NCBI GenBank assembly: GCA_964443875.1
Contig: CAYUET010000002.1
Location: forward strand, 1-64,000
DNA: 64,000 bases
Reading direction: 5' to 3'
Source: CAYUET01 sp964443875
Lineage (GTDB): Bacteria > Auribacterota > JAFGBW01
The notes under the pieces are model-generated. The model had not been told where the DNA came from. It ran no database searches and saw only the letters and a program-made list of their open reading frames with translations. How positions within the stretch are numbered: position 1 is the stretch's first letter; every line of letters begins with the position of its first letter. Positions 1 to 7,701 of the stretch are shown here, piece by piece. A program made the position numbers and the translations under genes.

Positions 1-54
1 CGTGAAGGCGGCAGAACAGTAGGGGCCGGTAAAGTAACTGAGATCATTGAATAA
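1..54 (+). CDS. tuf: Elongation factor Tu, C-terminal end (partial)
   Basis: Only the last 17 codons and the TAA stop are inside the window. They read REGGRTVGAGKVTEIIE, the near-invariant end of EF-Tu domain 3 (family ending: REGGRTVGAGVV plus a short tail). EF-Tu delivers aminoacyl-tRNA to the ribosome as a GTP complex. Its position directly before rpsJ is the classical str-to-S10 junction, so the ribosomal cluster probably continues to the left of the window. Confidence 0.95.
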   Translation, partial: REGGRTVGAGKVTEIIE

Positions 55-84
55 TTATCGGACACCTTAAGGAAAGAAAAGTAT

Positions 85-387
85 ATGCAGAGAATTAGAA
101 TCAGATTAAAAGGTTTTGAAAGCAGAACGCTGGATCAATGCGTTGAAGAAATTATTGATACAGCAAAGAGAACAGGTGCAAAGATTGCCGGACCTGTTCC
201 TTTACCTACAAAGGTGGAAAGATTTTGCGTTGAGAGATCTGTTCATATTGATAAAAAGTCAAGAGAGCAGTTTGAAATGAGAACGCATAATCGTTTATTG
301 GATATCGTTGAACCCACCGCTAAAACGGTAGATGAGCTTAAGCGTTTGAATGTAGCGGCGGGTATCGACATTAAAATTAAAGTTTAA
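85..387 (+). CDS. rpsJ: 30S ribosomal protein S10 (NusE)
   Basis: S10 sits in the 30S head and, as NusE, takes part in transcription antitermination. The 100-residue product has the family start MQRIRIRLKGF, the loop GPVPLPTKVERF and the motif EMRTHNRLLDI, and is of normal length. An AAGGA Shine-Dalgarno sequence lies at 69-73. The next gene is rplD only 17 bases downstream. In nearly all bacteria rplC (L3) lies here, so its absence is a real departure from the standard S10 operon. Confidence 0.98.
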   Translation: MQRIRIRLKGFESRTLDQCVEEIIDTAKRTGAKIAGPVPLPTKVERFCVERSVHIDKKSREQFEMRTHNRLLDIVEPTAKTVDELKRLNVAAGIDIKIKV

Positions 388-404
388 ATGGTTGTGAGGC
401 AAAA

Positions 405-1043
405 ATGGCTAAAGAGCTAAAAGTTATTGATATAAGGAATTCAGAAGGGAAAAGTCAGGGAACGATTGAAGTGGATGTTTCCAGTCTGGAATCTGAGAAG
501 TCCAAAAAAGTAGTCAGTGATGTTCTTTTGATGTATTTATCCAATAAGAAAAAAAGAACCGCATCTACAAAAACACGCAGTGAAATTGACATGACCAATA
601 AGAAGCCCTGGAAGCAAAAGGGAACGGGTCGTGCAAGATCCGGAAGCGCCCGTTCGCCGATATGGGTCGGGGGTGGTGTGGCTCAGGGACCAAGACCTCG
701 CGATGTTTATTTTGATATTCCGCGTACGCTTAGAAAAAAAGCATTAAAAGATGCTTTATTGCTGAAGATCAAAGACGGTGGTGTGACGGTGATTGATGAG
801 CTTAAGATTGAAAAAGTAAAAACCAAAGAAATGGTATCGCTTTTAAAAGCCTTTGGTTTTGAAAAAAGCGTTCTTGTAATTACGGACGGTGTTGATAAAA
901 ACTTAGTCCTGTCTGTGAGAAATATTCCTAAGGTAGCGGCAATGACAGTAGAGGATTTGAATCCTTTAGATGTCGTTAAGGCTGAAAAGCTTCTTTTTAC
1001 AAAGGACGCTTTTGAAAAAATCAGTAAAAAGATAGCGGCATAG
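405..1043 (+). CDS. rplD: 50S ribosomal protein L4
   Basis: L4 binds 23S rRNA and sends an extended loop to the wall of the exit tunnel. The 212-residue product shows the conserved loop KPWKQKGTGRARSGSARSP followed by WVGGGVAQGPRPRD, and a C-terminal globular domain including MTVEDLNPLDVVKAEKL, a region where the last part of L4 is usually conserved. In E. coli L4 is also the S10-operon autoregulator; no comparable leader can be assessed here. It directly follows rpsJ, without rplC, and precedes rplW by 14 bases. Confidence 0.98.
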   Translation: MAKELKVIDIRNSEGKSQGTIEVDVSSLESEKSKKVVSDVLLMYLSNKKKRTASTKTRSEIDMTNKKPWKQKGTGRARSGSARSPIWVGGGVAQGPRPRDVYFDIPRTLRKKALKDALLLKIKDGGVTVIDELKIEKVKTKEMVSLLKAFGFEKSVLVITDGVDKNLVLSVRNIPKVAAMTVEDLNPLDVVKAEKLLFTKDAFEKISKKIAA

Positions 1044-1057
1044 GAGAGAATGACAAA

Positions 1058-1345
1058 ATGAATATTTATGAAGTGATAAAAGAGCCGATCATCTCTGAGA
1101 AGGCAACGGATTTAAATACCAAGTTGAATCAGGTTGTTTTTAAGGTGGATAGAAAAGCTAATAAATATCAGATCAAGGAAGCTATTGAAAAGATATATTC
1201 CAAAAATGGCGTGAAGGTTGAGAAGATCAGAACTCTGGTCATGGGTGGAAAACCAAAATCCATGAGAAGAACAATTGGAAAAACATCGACCTGGAAAAAA
1301 GCCATTGTGACTTTAAAAGAAGGTTCAAAACTGGATTTCCAGTAA
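1058..1345 (+). CDS. rplW: 50S ribosomal protein L23
   Basis: L23 lies beside the exit tunnel and is the docking site for trigger factor and SRP. The 95-residue product begins MNIYEVIKEPIISEKAT, which matches the family motif I-K-x-P-(I/V)-I-(T/S)-E-K, and contains NQVVFKVDRKANKYQIKEAI. A GGAGAG Shine-Dalgarno-like stretch precedes the ATG. It is followed by an unusually long 123-base spacer with several inverted repeats before rplB. Confidence 0.97.
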   Translation: MNIYEVIKEPIISEKATDLNTKLNQVVFKVDRKANKYQIKEAIEKIYSKNGVKVEKIRTLVMGGKPKSMRRTIGKTSTWKKAIVTLKEGSKLDFQ

Positions 1346-1358
1346 GCGGATTCAGAGC

Positions 1359-1433
1359 GTTATGCCGATCGGACATAACAAGGTAGAAATGGGTTAAATT
1401 AAAACCCGCAAAACCAAAATTGATCAGGATCAA
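1359..1433 (+). promoter_or_regulatory. Cluster of three small hairpins in the rplW-rplB spacer
   Basis: Three inverted repeats lie in the 123-base gap between rplW and rplB: GTTATG (1359-1364) with CATAAC (1374-1379), enclosing the palindrome CCGATCGG; GGGTT (1391-1395) with AACCC (1403-1407); and TTGATC (1420-1425) with GATCAA (1428-1433). None ends in a U-tract, so a simple terminator is unlikely. A processing site, an attenuator or a protein-binding leader for rplB are possible. The repeats are seen directly; any function is a guess. Confidence 0.45.
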
Positions 1434-1468
1434 TGATCAATAAAAATGAAAGAGGATAAGCAGAAAAA

Positions 1469-2296
1469 ATGACACTTAAGAAATTAAAACCAATCAATAA
1501 TTCTTCAAGATTCGTGGCTTTGCCGGATTTTGAGGAGATCACAACAGACAAACCTTTTAAGCCCCTGCTGCAGTCCAAAAAACGAATCAGCGGAAGGAAC
1601 TGCCATGGCCGTATTACGATTCGGAGAAGAGGTTGCGGGCATAAAAGACAGTTAAGACTTATTGATTTCAAAAGAGATAAAGTCGGGATTCCTGCAAAAG
1701 TAGCAACAATAGAATATGATCCCAACCGTTCTTCCAGAATTGCGCTTCTGAATTATGCGGATGGAGAAAAAAGATATATTTTAGCTCCGGATGGTTTAAA
1801 GGTCGGAGAAGTGCTGATGAGCGGTCCTGATGCCGAAGCAAAAGTGGGAAATGCTCTTCCTATTTTCAAAATTCCTGTGGGCATGATGATTCATAATATT
1901 GAATTAAGAAGAGGGATGGGCGGAGTACTTGTCCGTTCTGCCGGTAATGGAGCGGTGCTTATGTCCTGTGAAGGTAAGAAAGCTCAGCTTAAAATGCCTT
2001 CCGGTGAAATTCGTCTGATTAATTTTGACAACATGGCAACCATCGGGATTTTGAGCAACACGGATCATAATACCACATCCCTTGGAAAAGCCGGAAGAAA
2101 CAGATGGCTTGGAATCAGACCTCACGTTCGTGCCGTTGCAATGAACCCTGTGGACCATCCTATGGGTGGTGGTGAAGGTAAATCTTCTGGAGGCTGCTCT
2201 GGGGTTAACCAGAATGGTCTTCCTTGTAAGGGCTATAAAACAAGGCCTAAAAACAAGGTTAATAGAGATATTATTAAACGTAGAAACGATAAATAA
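1469..2296 (+). CDS. rplB: 50S ribosomal protein L2
   Basis: L2 is required for subunit joining and helps shape the peptidyl-transferase centre. The 275-residue product is of standard length and has the N-terminal LKPINNSSRF region, GRNCHGRITIRRRGCGHKR and the C-terminal loop AMNPVDHPMGGGEGK. The family consensus of that loop is DHPHGGGEG, so residue 232 is Met where His is nearly universal. The consensus RHRGGGHKR is also changed, to RRRGCGHKR. The start ATG follows an AGAGGA-like ribosome site. Identity is certain; whether the substitutions matter is unknown. Confidence 0.98.
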   Translation: MTLKKLKPINNSSRFVALPDFEEITTDKPFKPLLQSKKRISGRNCHGRITIRRRGCGHKRQLRLIDFKRDKVGIPAKVATIEYDPNRSSRIALLNYADGEKRYILAPDGLKVGEVLMSGPDAEAKVGNALPIFKIPVGMMIHNIELRRGMGGVLVRSAGNGAVLMSCEGKKAQLKMPSGEIRLINFDNMATIGILSNTDHNTTSLGKAGRNRWLGIRPHVRAVAMNPVDHPMGGGEGKSSGGCSGVNQNGLPCKGYKTRPKNKVNRDIIKRRNDK

Positions 2297-2344
2297 TCTC
2301 GGTATTATTAGAAACGTTTTACTAACACCAAAGGAATGTATTAA

Positions 2345-2629
2345 ATGACAAGATCAGTTAAAAAAGGCCCGTTTGTAGATTTAAATTTAATGGAAAAGAT
2401 TGAAAAAATGAATAAGACGAATGACCGGTCTGTTGTTAAAACCTGGTCAAGACGTTCTACGGTTATTCCTGAATTTGTAGGGCATACTTTTTCTGTGTAT
2501 AACGGAAAAAAATTCAACAATGTTTTCATCAGTGAAAATATGGTGGGCCATAAACTGGGTGAATTTTCACATACCCGTACCTTTAAAAAGCACAGTGCTG
2601 ATAAAGGTGGCGCCAGCGTTGTTAAATAA
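2345..2629 (+). CDS. rpsS: 30S ribosomal protein S19
   Basis: S19 is a 30S-head protein near the A-site finger and pairs with S13. The 94-residue product starts MTRSVKKGPFVDLNLMEKI and carries EFVGHTFSVYNGKKF and NMVGHKLGEFSHTRTFKKH, all diagnostic. Normally rplV follows immediately. Here the TAA stop at 2627-2629 is followed after three bases by the GTG start of an exported POTRA protein, so the two are probably translated from the same transcript. Confidence 0.98.
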   Translation: MTRSVKKGPFVDLNLMEKIEKMNKTNDRSVVKTWSRRSTVIPEFVGHTFSVYNGKKFNNVFISENMVGHKLGEFSHTRTFKKHSADKGGASVVK

Positions 2630-2632
2630 AAA

Positions 2633-4168
2633 GTGAAAAGATATAAAAAAAGACTTGCAATATTATATAAATCTTATATATTAGCGTCCCTTTTTTTTGT
2701 AGTTCATTTATGCCCTGCCGGGGAAAAAGCCTATCCACTCGGCAGCTGGAAATATAAAGAAAATGAGACTATAAAAAATCTTGCGCTAGATCGAGCGCTT
2801 AAATTGGAAAAAGGCTCTTTGATAGATGATAGGCGGGTTTCTGAAGCACTCTCGACAATCGAGGCGCTTTATAAATCAAAAGGATACTGTTTTGTGCAGT
2901 TGGAAGTTGAAAAAGATATTTCTCCGGAAGGAGAGGTGGATTTGACGTTTTTTATTGCAGAAGGCAGGCGTACTAAAATACGGAATGTGTTTTTTGAGGG
3001 TAATCAGCTTATTCCTTCAGCCATTCTCATGGAATGTGTTGAAAACAAGAAGGGGTTGTTTGTCAGGAAGATTTATACGGAACAGGCCGTTCAGGAAGAT
3101 GTGGAGCGGATAAACCAGTATTACCTCAACAATGCGATTCAGGGCAGGGTTGTGCAGATAAGAAAAGATTTCGTGGATCAGAACGAAGCTGTTAATCTTA
3201 CCTACTGTATTGAAGAGCGGATTGAGCAAAATCAGAAAAATGATTTGGCTGAAGCTGGTGTTGTTGAAAATCCTTTTGAGAAAATGGAAACCGAAAAACC
3301 TCAGAACAAAGAAGATTCTGCAAATAAGGACTCAAAACAGATTACGGTAAAGCGAGAAGCACTTAAGCCTGACAAAACAGCAGCAATAATAATCAAAAAC
3401 GCTGCAGTTGAGGGCAAGGTTGCGGTGGTTCCGGAGAGGGCTTTCGCGGATCCGGAGATAGTCCGATTGAAAGATCTTCTGAAGGGAAGAGAAGAAGTTG
3501 AATCGCTTTTGTCGAATATGCTGACTGAAGAAAAAGAAAAAGCAGCCAAAATAATTCAGGACAATAATGAATTAAAAGAAAAAGTAAAAAGCCTGGAAGA
3601 AAAACTTTTTCAGCAGTCGAAAGCAGAGCAGGAGCTTAGAAGTCAGCTTGAAAATAAGAGCATGAGAGAAAAAGAGATATTGGCCGTAAAAAACGGGGCT
3701 GAAAAAAAATTACAGAATGTAAACGCTCTGATCACGACCAAATTAAAAGATATTGAAAAAATAAAAGACCAATTGCAGTTTGTGCTGACCGATACTGCGG
3801 ATGCAATAGCCAAGGAGTTAGACCGGGTTGAATTGCAGGAAGTGACCATCACTCCTCAAAAAGAAGCTCCGGTTAAAATAGAAAAAGCTGTTGAAAAAAC
3901 GGAAACAGAACAGACTGTGAAAAGCATAGAAAAGAAGAGCCTTCAGGGAAAAGTCCTTGTGGTCAATTCGGATCTGAATTTTATTGTTTTCAATATTGGT
4001 GCAGAGAAGGGATCTTCCAAGGGGATGTTTTTCAGTATCGAGAGAAACGGAAAATCGATTGGAAGATGTCGGGTGATAGAAGCTCGGAAAAATATATCTG
4101 CCGCCGATGTAATAGAAAAAACAGCTCCTGTGAAAACAGGGGATTATATATACGAACAAAACAATTAG
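2633..4168 (+). CDS. Exported POTRA-domain / coiled-coil protein inserted in the S10 operon
   Basis: The 511-residue product has an N-terminal signal peptide (basic start, hydrophobic residues about 8-25). POTRA-like folds follow over residues 38-193: IRNVFFEGNQLIPSAI near 115 resembles the start of a BamA/FtsQ-type POTRA. A charged linker leads to a long coiled coil (about 270-400), then a small beta domain (about 438-510) with VLVVNSDLNFIVFNIGAEKG and GMFFSIERNGKSIGR. There is no beta-barrel, so it is not BamA; a periplasmic scaffold or adaptor is the safest reading. The GTG start lies 3 bases after the rpsS stop and has little Shine-Dalgarno signal, so translational coupling is likely. Its place between rpsS and rplV is highly unusual. 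The function is unknown. Confidence 0.85.
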   Translation: MKRYKKRLAILYKSYILASLFFVVHLCPAGEKAYPLGSWKYKENETIKNLALDRALKLEKGSLIDDRRVSEALSTIEALYKSKGYCFVQLEVEKDISPEGEVDLTFFIAEGRRTKIRNVFFEGNQLIPSAILMECVENKKGLFVRKIYTEQAVQEDVERINQYYLNNAIQGRVVQIRKDFVDQNEAVNLTYCIEERIEQNQKNDLAEAGVVENPFEKMETEKPQNKEDSANKDSKQITVKREALKPDKTAAIIIKNAAVEGKVAVVPERAFADPEIVRLKDLLKGREEVESLLSNMLTEEKEKAAKIIQDNNELKEKVKSLEEKLFQQSKAEQELRSQLENKSMREKEILAVKNGAEKKLQNVNALITTKLKDIEKIKDQLQFVLTDTADAIAKELDRVELQEVTITPQKEAPVKIEKAVEKTETEQTVKSIEKKSLQGKVLVVNSDLNFIVFNIGAEKGSSKGMFFSIERNGKSIGRCRVIEARKNISAADVIEKTAPVKTGDYIYEQNN

Positions 4169-4205
4169 TAGTCGATCAACGAGAATAAGAAAATTGGGGA
4201 CAAAC

Positions 4206-4694
4206 ATGGAAGCTACGGCAAAGTTAAGACATTTGAGAATGTCACCGAGAAAAATTCGCCTGGTTGCGGATTTGATCCGGGGAAAAGAAGTTGGAGCTGC
4301 TCTGGATACGCTGAAATTCTTGAATAAGAAGGCAGCTATACCGATGAAAAAACTCCTGCAGTCTGCAGCGGCGAATGCAGGTAATAAAGAAGGAATGGAC
4401 ACTGAATCGTTATACGTTCAGTCTGTGACGGTAGATGAAGGAACAATGTGGAAACGATTCATGCCGCGTTCACGCGGGATGGCCTATCCTATTTTGAAGA
4501 AAACGAGTCATATTAATATTACGCTGAAAGATCGCGTTAAGAATGCTCCTGCTTCTGAGAAAGTGGTAACGGAAGAAATTAAAAATGCCGTGGCATCGGA
4601 ACAGGCTGCTGAAGAAAAAGCAGATATTAAGCCAAAAAGAGTTGTTCGTAAAAAAACTGCTGCGACTAAAGCGTCTGCGGATAAACAAGACTAA
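4206..4694 (+). CDS. rplV: 50S ribosomal protein L22 with C-terminal extension
   Basis: L22 lines the exit tunnel with a long beta-hairpin. The core has LRHLRMSPRKIRLVADLIRG, AAIPMKKLLQSAAANAGN and RFMPRSRGMAYPILKKTSH, as in the family. The ATG at 4206 is chosen because GGGGA (4196-4200) sits five bases upstream; an in-frame TTG at 4194 would overlap that site. At about 162 residues the protein is roughly 50 longer than typical L22 (about 110). The extra tail is rich in Ala, Lys and Glu and ends in a basic KRVVRKKTAATKASADK stretch, resembling the tail on L17 in this cluster. Confidence 0.97.
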   Translation: MEATAKLRHLRMSPRKIRLVADLIRGKEVGAALDTLKFLNKKAAIPMKKLLQSAAANAGNKEGMDTESLYVQSVTVDEGTMWKRFMPRSRGMAYPILKKTSHINITLKDRVKNAPASEKVVTEEIKNAVASEQAAEEKADIKPKRVVRKKTAATKASADKQD

Positions 4695-4711
4695 TTGTAT
4701 AAGGAGGCACA

Positions 4712-5380
4712 GTGGGACATAAGGTTAATCCTATAGGTTTCAGAGTAGGGTATAATAAAACTTGGTCATCCCGTTGGATGGTTGAGAAAAGTCAATACCC
4801 CAAAAATCTCTTGCAGGACCTGGCTCTGAGAAAATACATTTTGAAAAAAATGGAATTTGCCGGAGTGCCAAAAGTCGATATCGAGAGAGCTTCAGATAAA
4901 ATCAAGGTGATTCTTTTCACGGCAAGACCTGGAGTCGTGATTGGAAGAAAAGGCAGCGAGATTGATAAAATCCGTGAAGATATTGCCAAAATGGCAAATA
5001 AGACAAACCGTGATGAAGTGGATATCAAAATTGAAGAAATTAAAAAACCGGACTTGAATGCACAGCTGGTTGCTGAAAATATTGCTCTTCAGCTTGAAAG
5101 AAGAATTTCTTTCAGAAGGGCTTTGAAGAGAGCGATTCAGCTGGCCATGCAGGCAGGTGCCGATGGAATAAAGGTAAAGGTTTCGGGCCGTATTGGCGGT
5201 GCTGAAATTGCAAGAACAGAAGGTTACGCTCAAGGCAGAGTTCCTTTGCAGACTTTACGTGCCGATATTGATTATGGTTTTGCTGAGGCGCACACAACAT
5301 ACGGTCTGATTGGATGCAAAGTATGGATTTGTCTTGGTGAAAGGACAAGGAAGGAGAAAGGGGGCTACGCATGGCTTTAA
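4712..5380 (+). CDS. rpsC: 30S ribosomal protein S3
   Basis: S3 forms part of the mRNA entry channel and helicase of the 30S subunit. The 222-residue product starts at GTG with a strong AAGGAGG at 4701-4707. It reads MGHKVNPIGFRVG, then a type II KH domain with GVVIGRKGSEIDKIREDI (about residues 73-90), then the C-terminal domain with GGAEIARTEGYAQGRVPL and DYGFAEAHTTYGLIGCKVWI. The end overlaps the rplP start by 10 bases, implying coupled translation. Confidence 0.98.
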   Translation: MGHKVNPIGFRVGYNKTWSSRWMVEKSQYPKNLLQDLALRKYILKKMEFAGVPKVDIERASDKIKVILFTARPGVVIGRKGSEIDKIREDIAKMANKTNRDEVDIKIEEIKKPDLNAQLVAENIALQLERRISFRRALKRAIQLAMQAGADGIKVKVSGRIGGAEIARTEGYAQGRVPLQTLRADIDYGFAEAHTTYGLIGCKVWICLGERTRKEKGGYAWL

Positions 5381-5784
5381 TGCCTGCCAGAACAGTATAC
5401 AGATCCTCTCAGAGAGGTCGTGTTAAAGGAAATGCAACACGTTGCAATTGTGTAAGCTTTGGTGACTTTGGTTTACAGGCCTTAGAAACCTGCTGGTTAA
5501 AAGGTGTACAGATTGAGGCGGCAAGAATCGCGATTAACCGCACATTGAACCGTAGAGGAAAAATGTGGGTCAGAGCGTTCCCTCAGAAGCCGATTAGTAA
5601 GAGACCACCTGAAACACGTATGGGACATGGTAAGGGAAATGTTGAATTCTGGGTGTGCGTGGTAAGACCTGGAATGGTTCTTTTTGAAATTGAAGGAGTA
5701 GGAGCCAGTCTTGCTAAAGAAGCATTCCGGAAGGCTGCAGGAAAACTTCCTATCCGTGTACGTTTAATTCCAAGAGACGAATAA
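5371..5784 (+). CDS. rplP: 50S ribosomal protein L16
   Basis: L16 helps position A-site tRNA and organises the peptidyl-transferase region. The 137-residue product has the family layout LMPARTVYRSSQRGRVKG, then FGDFGLQALETCWLKGVQIE, the RRGKMWVRAFPQKPISKRP loop and MGHGKGNVEFWVCVVRPG. The usual E(P/A)GWI segment reads ETCWL, and the protein has more Cys than usual. It starts inside the last codons of rpsC, and the AAGGAGAAAGGGGG stretch just upstream serves as ribosome site. Confidence 0.98.
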   Translation: MALMPARTVYRSSQRGRVKGNATRCNCVSFGDFGLQALETCWLKGVQIEAARIAINRTLNRRGKMWVRAFPQKPISKRPPETRMGHGKGNVEFWVCVVRPGMVLFEIEGVGASLAKEAFRKAAGKLPIRVRLIPRDE

Positions 5785-5793
5785 GGCGGATTT

Positions 5794-6018
5794 ATGAAAA
5801 AAAAAGAAATCAGAGAATTAAGAGATTTGACTGTTGAAGAATTAGCCAAGCGTGTCGGAGAAGAAAAAGCTTCCCTCTATGATCTGCGGGTAAAAGCGAA
5901 GACGGGTCAGATGGAAAAAACATCAGATATATCCAAGTCAAAGAGAAAAATTGCTGTCATGCAGACAGAGATAAACAGCAGAAAGAAACAAGTTGTTTCA
6001 GAGCCTTTAAAGGCTTAA
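5794..6018 (+). CDS. rpmC: 50S ribosomal protein L29
   Basis: L29 is a small two-helix protein near the exit tunnel that contacts L23. The 74-residue product has the form K-K-E-I-R-E-L-x-x-L-T-V-E-E-L and a C-terminal helix SKSKRKIAVMQTEINSRKK, which corresponds to the family's (K/R)-R-x-I-A-R-(I/L)-x-T segment. An AAGGCGGA site lies just upstream. It is slightly longer than the usual 60-70 residues. Confidence 0.95.
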   Translation: MKKKEIRELRDLTVEELAKRVGEEKASLYDLRVKAKTGQMEKTSDISKSKRKIAVMQTEINSRKKQVVSEPLKA

Positions 6019-6037
6019 ATACGGAAAAGGATTGTAG

Positions 6038-6331
6038 ATGAATACAGCTGATACAAAGAATCCAAGAAGATTAAGACTTACCGGAACTGTGGTAAGCGAT
6101 AAAATGCAGAAAACGATTGTGGTTAAAGTGGATCGTTATGCCCTGCATCCAATTGTGAAAAAGTACGTCAAAAAAAGCGCAAAATTCATGGCGCATGACG
6201 AAAAAGCTGAAGCGAAAATCGGAGATTTCGTAAAAATATCCGAGTCACGTCCTCGCAGCAGACTTAAGAGATGGGTGCTGGAAGAGGTTCTTAAAAAGGC
6301 TTCTGAAGAGCAGGCCGTATTGCCTGAATAA
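6038..6331 (+). CDS. rpsQ: 30S ribosomal protein S17
   Basis: S17 is a primary 16S rRNA-binding OB-fold protein. The 97-residue product reads LTGTVVSDKMQKTIVVKVDR, then HPIVKKYVKKSAKFMAHDE and GDFVKISESRPRSRLKRW, matching the family. It has short extensions at both ends beyond the roughly 85-residue norm. It sits in its usual place between rpmC and rplN, 19 bases after rpmC. Confidence 0.97.
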   Translation: MNTADTKNPRRLRLTGTVVSDKMQKTIVVKVDRYALHPIVKKYVKKSAKFMAHDEKAEAKIGDFVKISESRPRSRLKRWVLEEVLKKASEEQAVLPE

Positions 6332-6376
6332 TAGAATTATATAAAATTGTTTATATAGAAAGCAAAGGGTAGAAAA

Positions 6377-6745
6377 ATGATACAAATGGAGTCAGTCATA
6401 CCGGTAGCTGATAATTCCGGGGCAAAAACTGTTTTATGCATAAGGGTGACGGGTGTTGGCCGCCGAAGATATGGCAATATTGGCGATATCATTACCTGCT
6501 CTGTAAGAGAAGCTATCCCGGGCGCTGCCATAAAGCAGAAACAGATTGTTCAGGCGGTTATCGTCAGAACAAAACGGCACATCCAGAGAAAAGACGGATC
6601 TGCCATTTCTTTCGATGGAAATGCAGCCGTAATTATTGATGCGCAGAAAAATCCGCGCGGAACCAGAATATTTGGCCCGGTCGCAAGAGAGCTTCGCGAT
6701 ATGCAGTTTTTAAAAATTACCTCGCTTGCACCGGAAGTGGTTTAA
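6377..6745 (+). CDS. rplN: 50S ribosomal protein L14
   Basis: L14 is a beta-barrel 23S-binding protein that contacts the 30S subunit and is the docking site of the silencing factor RsfS. The 122-residue product is of exactly normal length and begins MIQMESVIPVADNSGAKTV. It includes VVIRTK-like AVIVRTKRHIQRKDGS and NPRGTRIFGPVARELRD. An AAAGGG site precedes the ATG. It opens the spc-type half of the cluster. Confidence 0.98.
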   Translation: MIQMESVIPVADNSGAKTVLCIRVTGVGRRRYGNIGDIITCSVREAIPGAAIKQKQIVQAVIVRTKRHIQRKDGSAISFDGNAAVIIDAQKNPRGTRIFGPVARELRDMQFLKITSLAPEVV

Positions 6746-6755
6746 GGAGAATCCT

Positions 6756-7088
6756 ATGGCAAATGTGAAATTAAAAAAAGGTGATGAAGTTGTCGTGATA
6801 TCCGGCAGAAGTAAGAATACTGAAAAAACGCACCGGATATTAAAAGTAATGAAGGTTGAAAACCGGGCAATTGTTGAAGGTGTCAACAAGATTAAACGTC
6901 ACAGGAAAGCGGATCGTAAGGATCCTCATGGCGGAATCAAAGAAGAAGATGGTCCAATCCATATGTCTAATTTGATGCTAGTGTGCCCAACCTGCAAGAA
7001 AATTACTCGCGTCGGGATTAAATTAATGGAAAATCAGGAACGTGTCCGCATCTGCAAAAAGTGCGGTGCTGTTGTTGAGAAAAAGTAA
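6756..7088 (+). CDS. rplX: 50S ribosomal protein L24
   Basis: L24 starts assembly of the 50S subunit. The ATG at 6756 is preceded by AAGGAGA (6744-6750). An in-frame upstream ATG would overlap the end of rplN and has no ribosome site. The 110-residue product has a KOW motif (KLKKGDEVVVISGRSKN), the segment KRHRKADRKDPHGGIKEEDG, and a C-terminal zinc-ribbon pair CPTC and CKKC, which is common in bacterial L24. Confidence 0.97.
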   Translation: MANVKLKKGDEVVVISGRSKNTEKTHRILKVMKVENRAIVEGVNKIKRHRKADRKDPHGGIKEEDGPIHMSNLMLVCPTCKKITRVGIKLMENQERVRICKKCGAVVEKK

Positions 7089-7150
7089 TTTTACCCTCTT
7101 TAATTCCCGGAATGGGAAGAGAAAAATAGAATTAAGTTTAAGGAGAGGCA

Positions 7151-7687
7151 ATGTCTAGAATATTAGAAAAATATAGAAAAGAAAGTGTTCAGGCACTTAA
7201 GGAAAAATTTAATTTTTCCAGTATGATGCAAGTTCCAAGACTTGAAAAAATTGTTTTGAATATGGGTGTGGGTGAAGCATGCAATGATAAATCCGTTTTG
7301 GATGAAGCCGAAGGCCATATGGCAAACATTTCAGGTCAGAAGCCGATCAGAAGACGTGCAAGAATTGCTGTCGCAGGTTTTAAAATCAGGGAAGGACAGG
7401 CTTTAGGATGCAAAGTGACTCTTCGCGGAAAAAGAATGTGGGCTTTTGTGGAAAAGCTGATTTCTGTTGCTCTTCCTGCTGTTAAAGATTTTCGCGGCGT
7501 TCCCACCCGTTTGGATGGAAAAGGAAATTATTCTCTCGGAATTAAAGATATCTGCATTTTCCCGGAAGTCAAACTCGATGATGTTAAGCATCCGCTGGGT
7601 ATGGACGTATCTTTTGTTACGACAGCTAAAACCGACGAAGTGGGGCTGGCTCTTTTAAAAGAGCTCGGACTACCCTTTAAAAAGTAA
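7151..7687 (+). CDS. rplE: 50S ribosomal protein L5
   Basis: L5 binds 5S rRNA and contacts P-site tRNA. The 178-residue product has QVPRLEKIVLNMGVGEA, the GQKP(I)RRRARIAVAGFKIREG segment, KDFRGVPTRLDGKGNYSLGI and a C-terminal VSFVTTAKTDEVGLALL stretch, all family hallmarks. AAGGAGAGG lies directly upstream of the ATG. A 62-base gap separates it from rplX. Confidence 0.98.
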   Translation: MSRILEKYRKESVQALKEKFNFSSMMQVPRLEKIVLNMGVGEACNDKSVLDEAEGHMANISGQKPIRRRARIAVAGFKIREGQALGCKVTLRGKRMWAFVEKLISVALPAVKDFRGVPTRLDGKGNYSLGIKDICIFPEVKLDDVKHPLGMDVSFVTTAKTDEVGLALLKELGLPFKK

Positions 7688-7701
7688 AACAGGAGGAAAT
7701 T

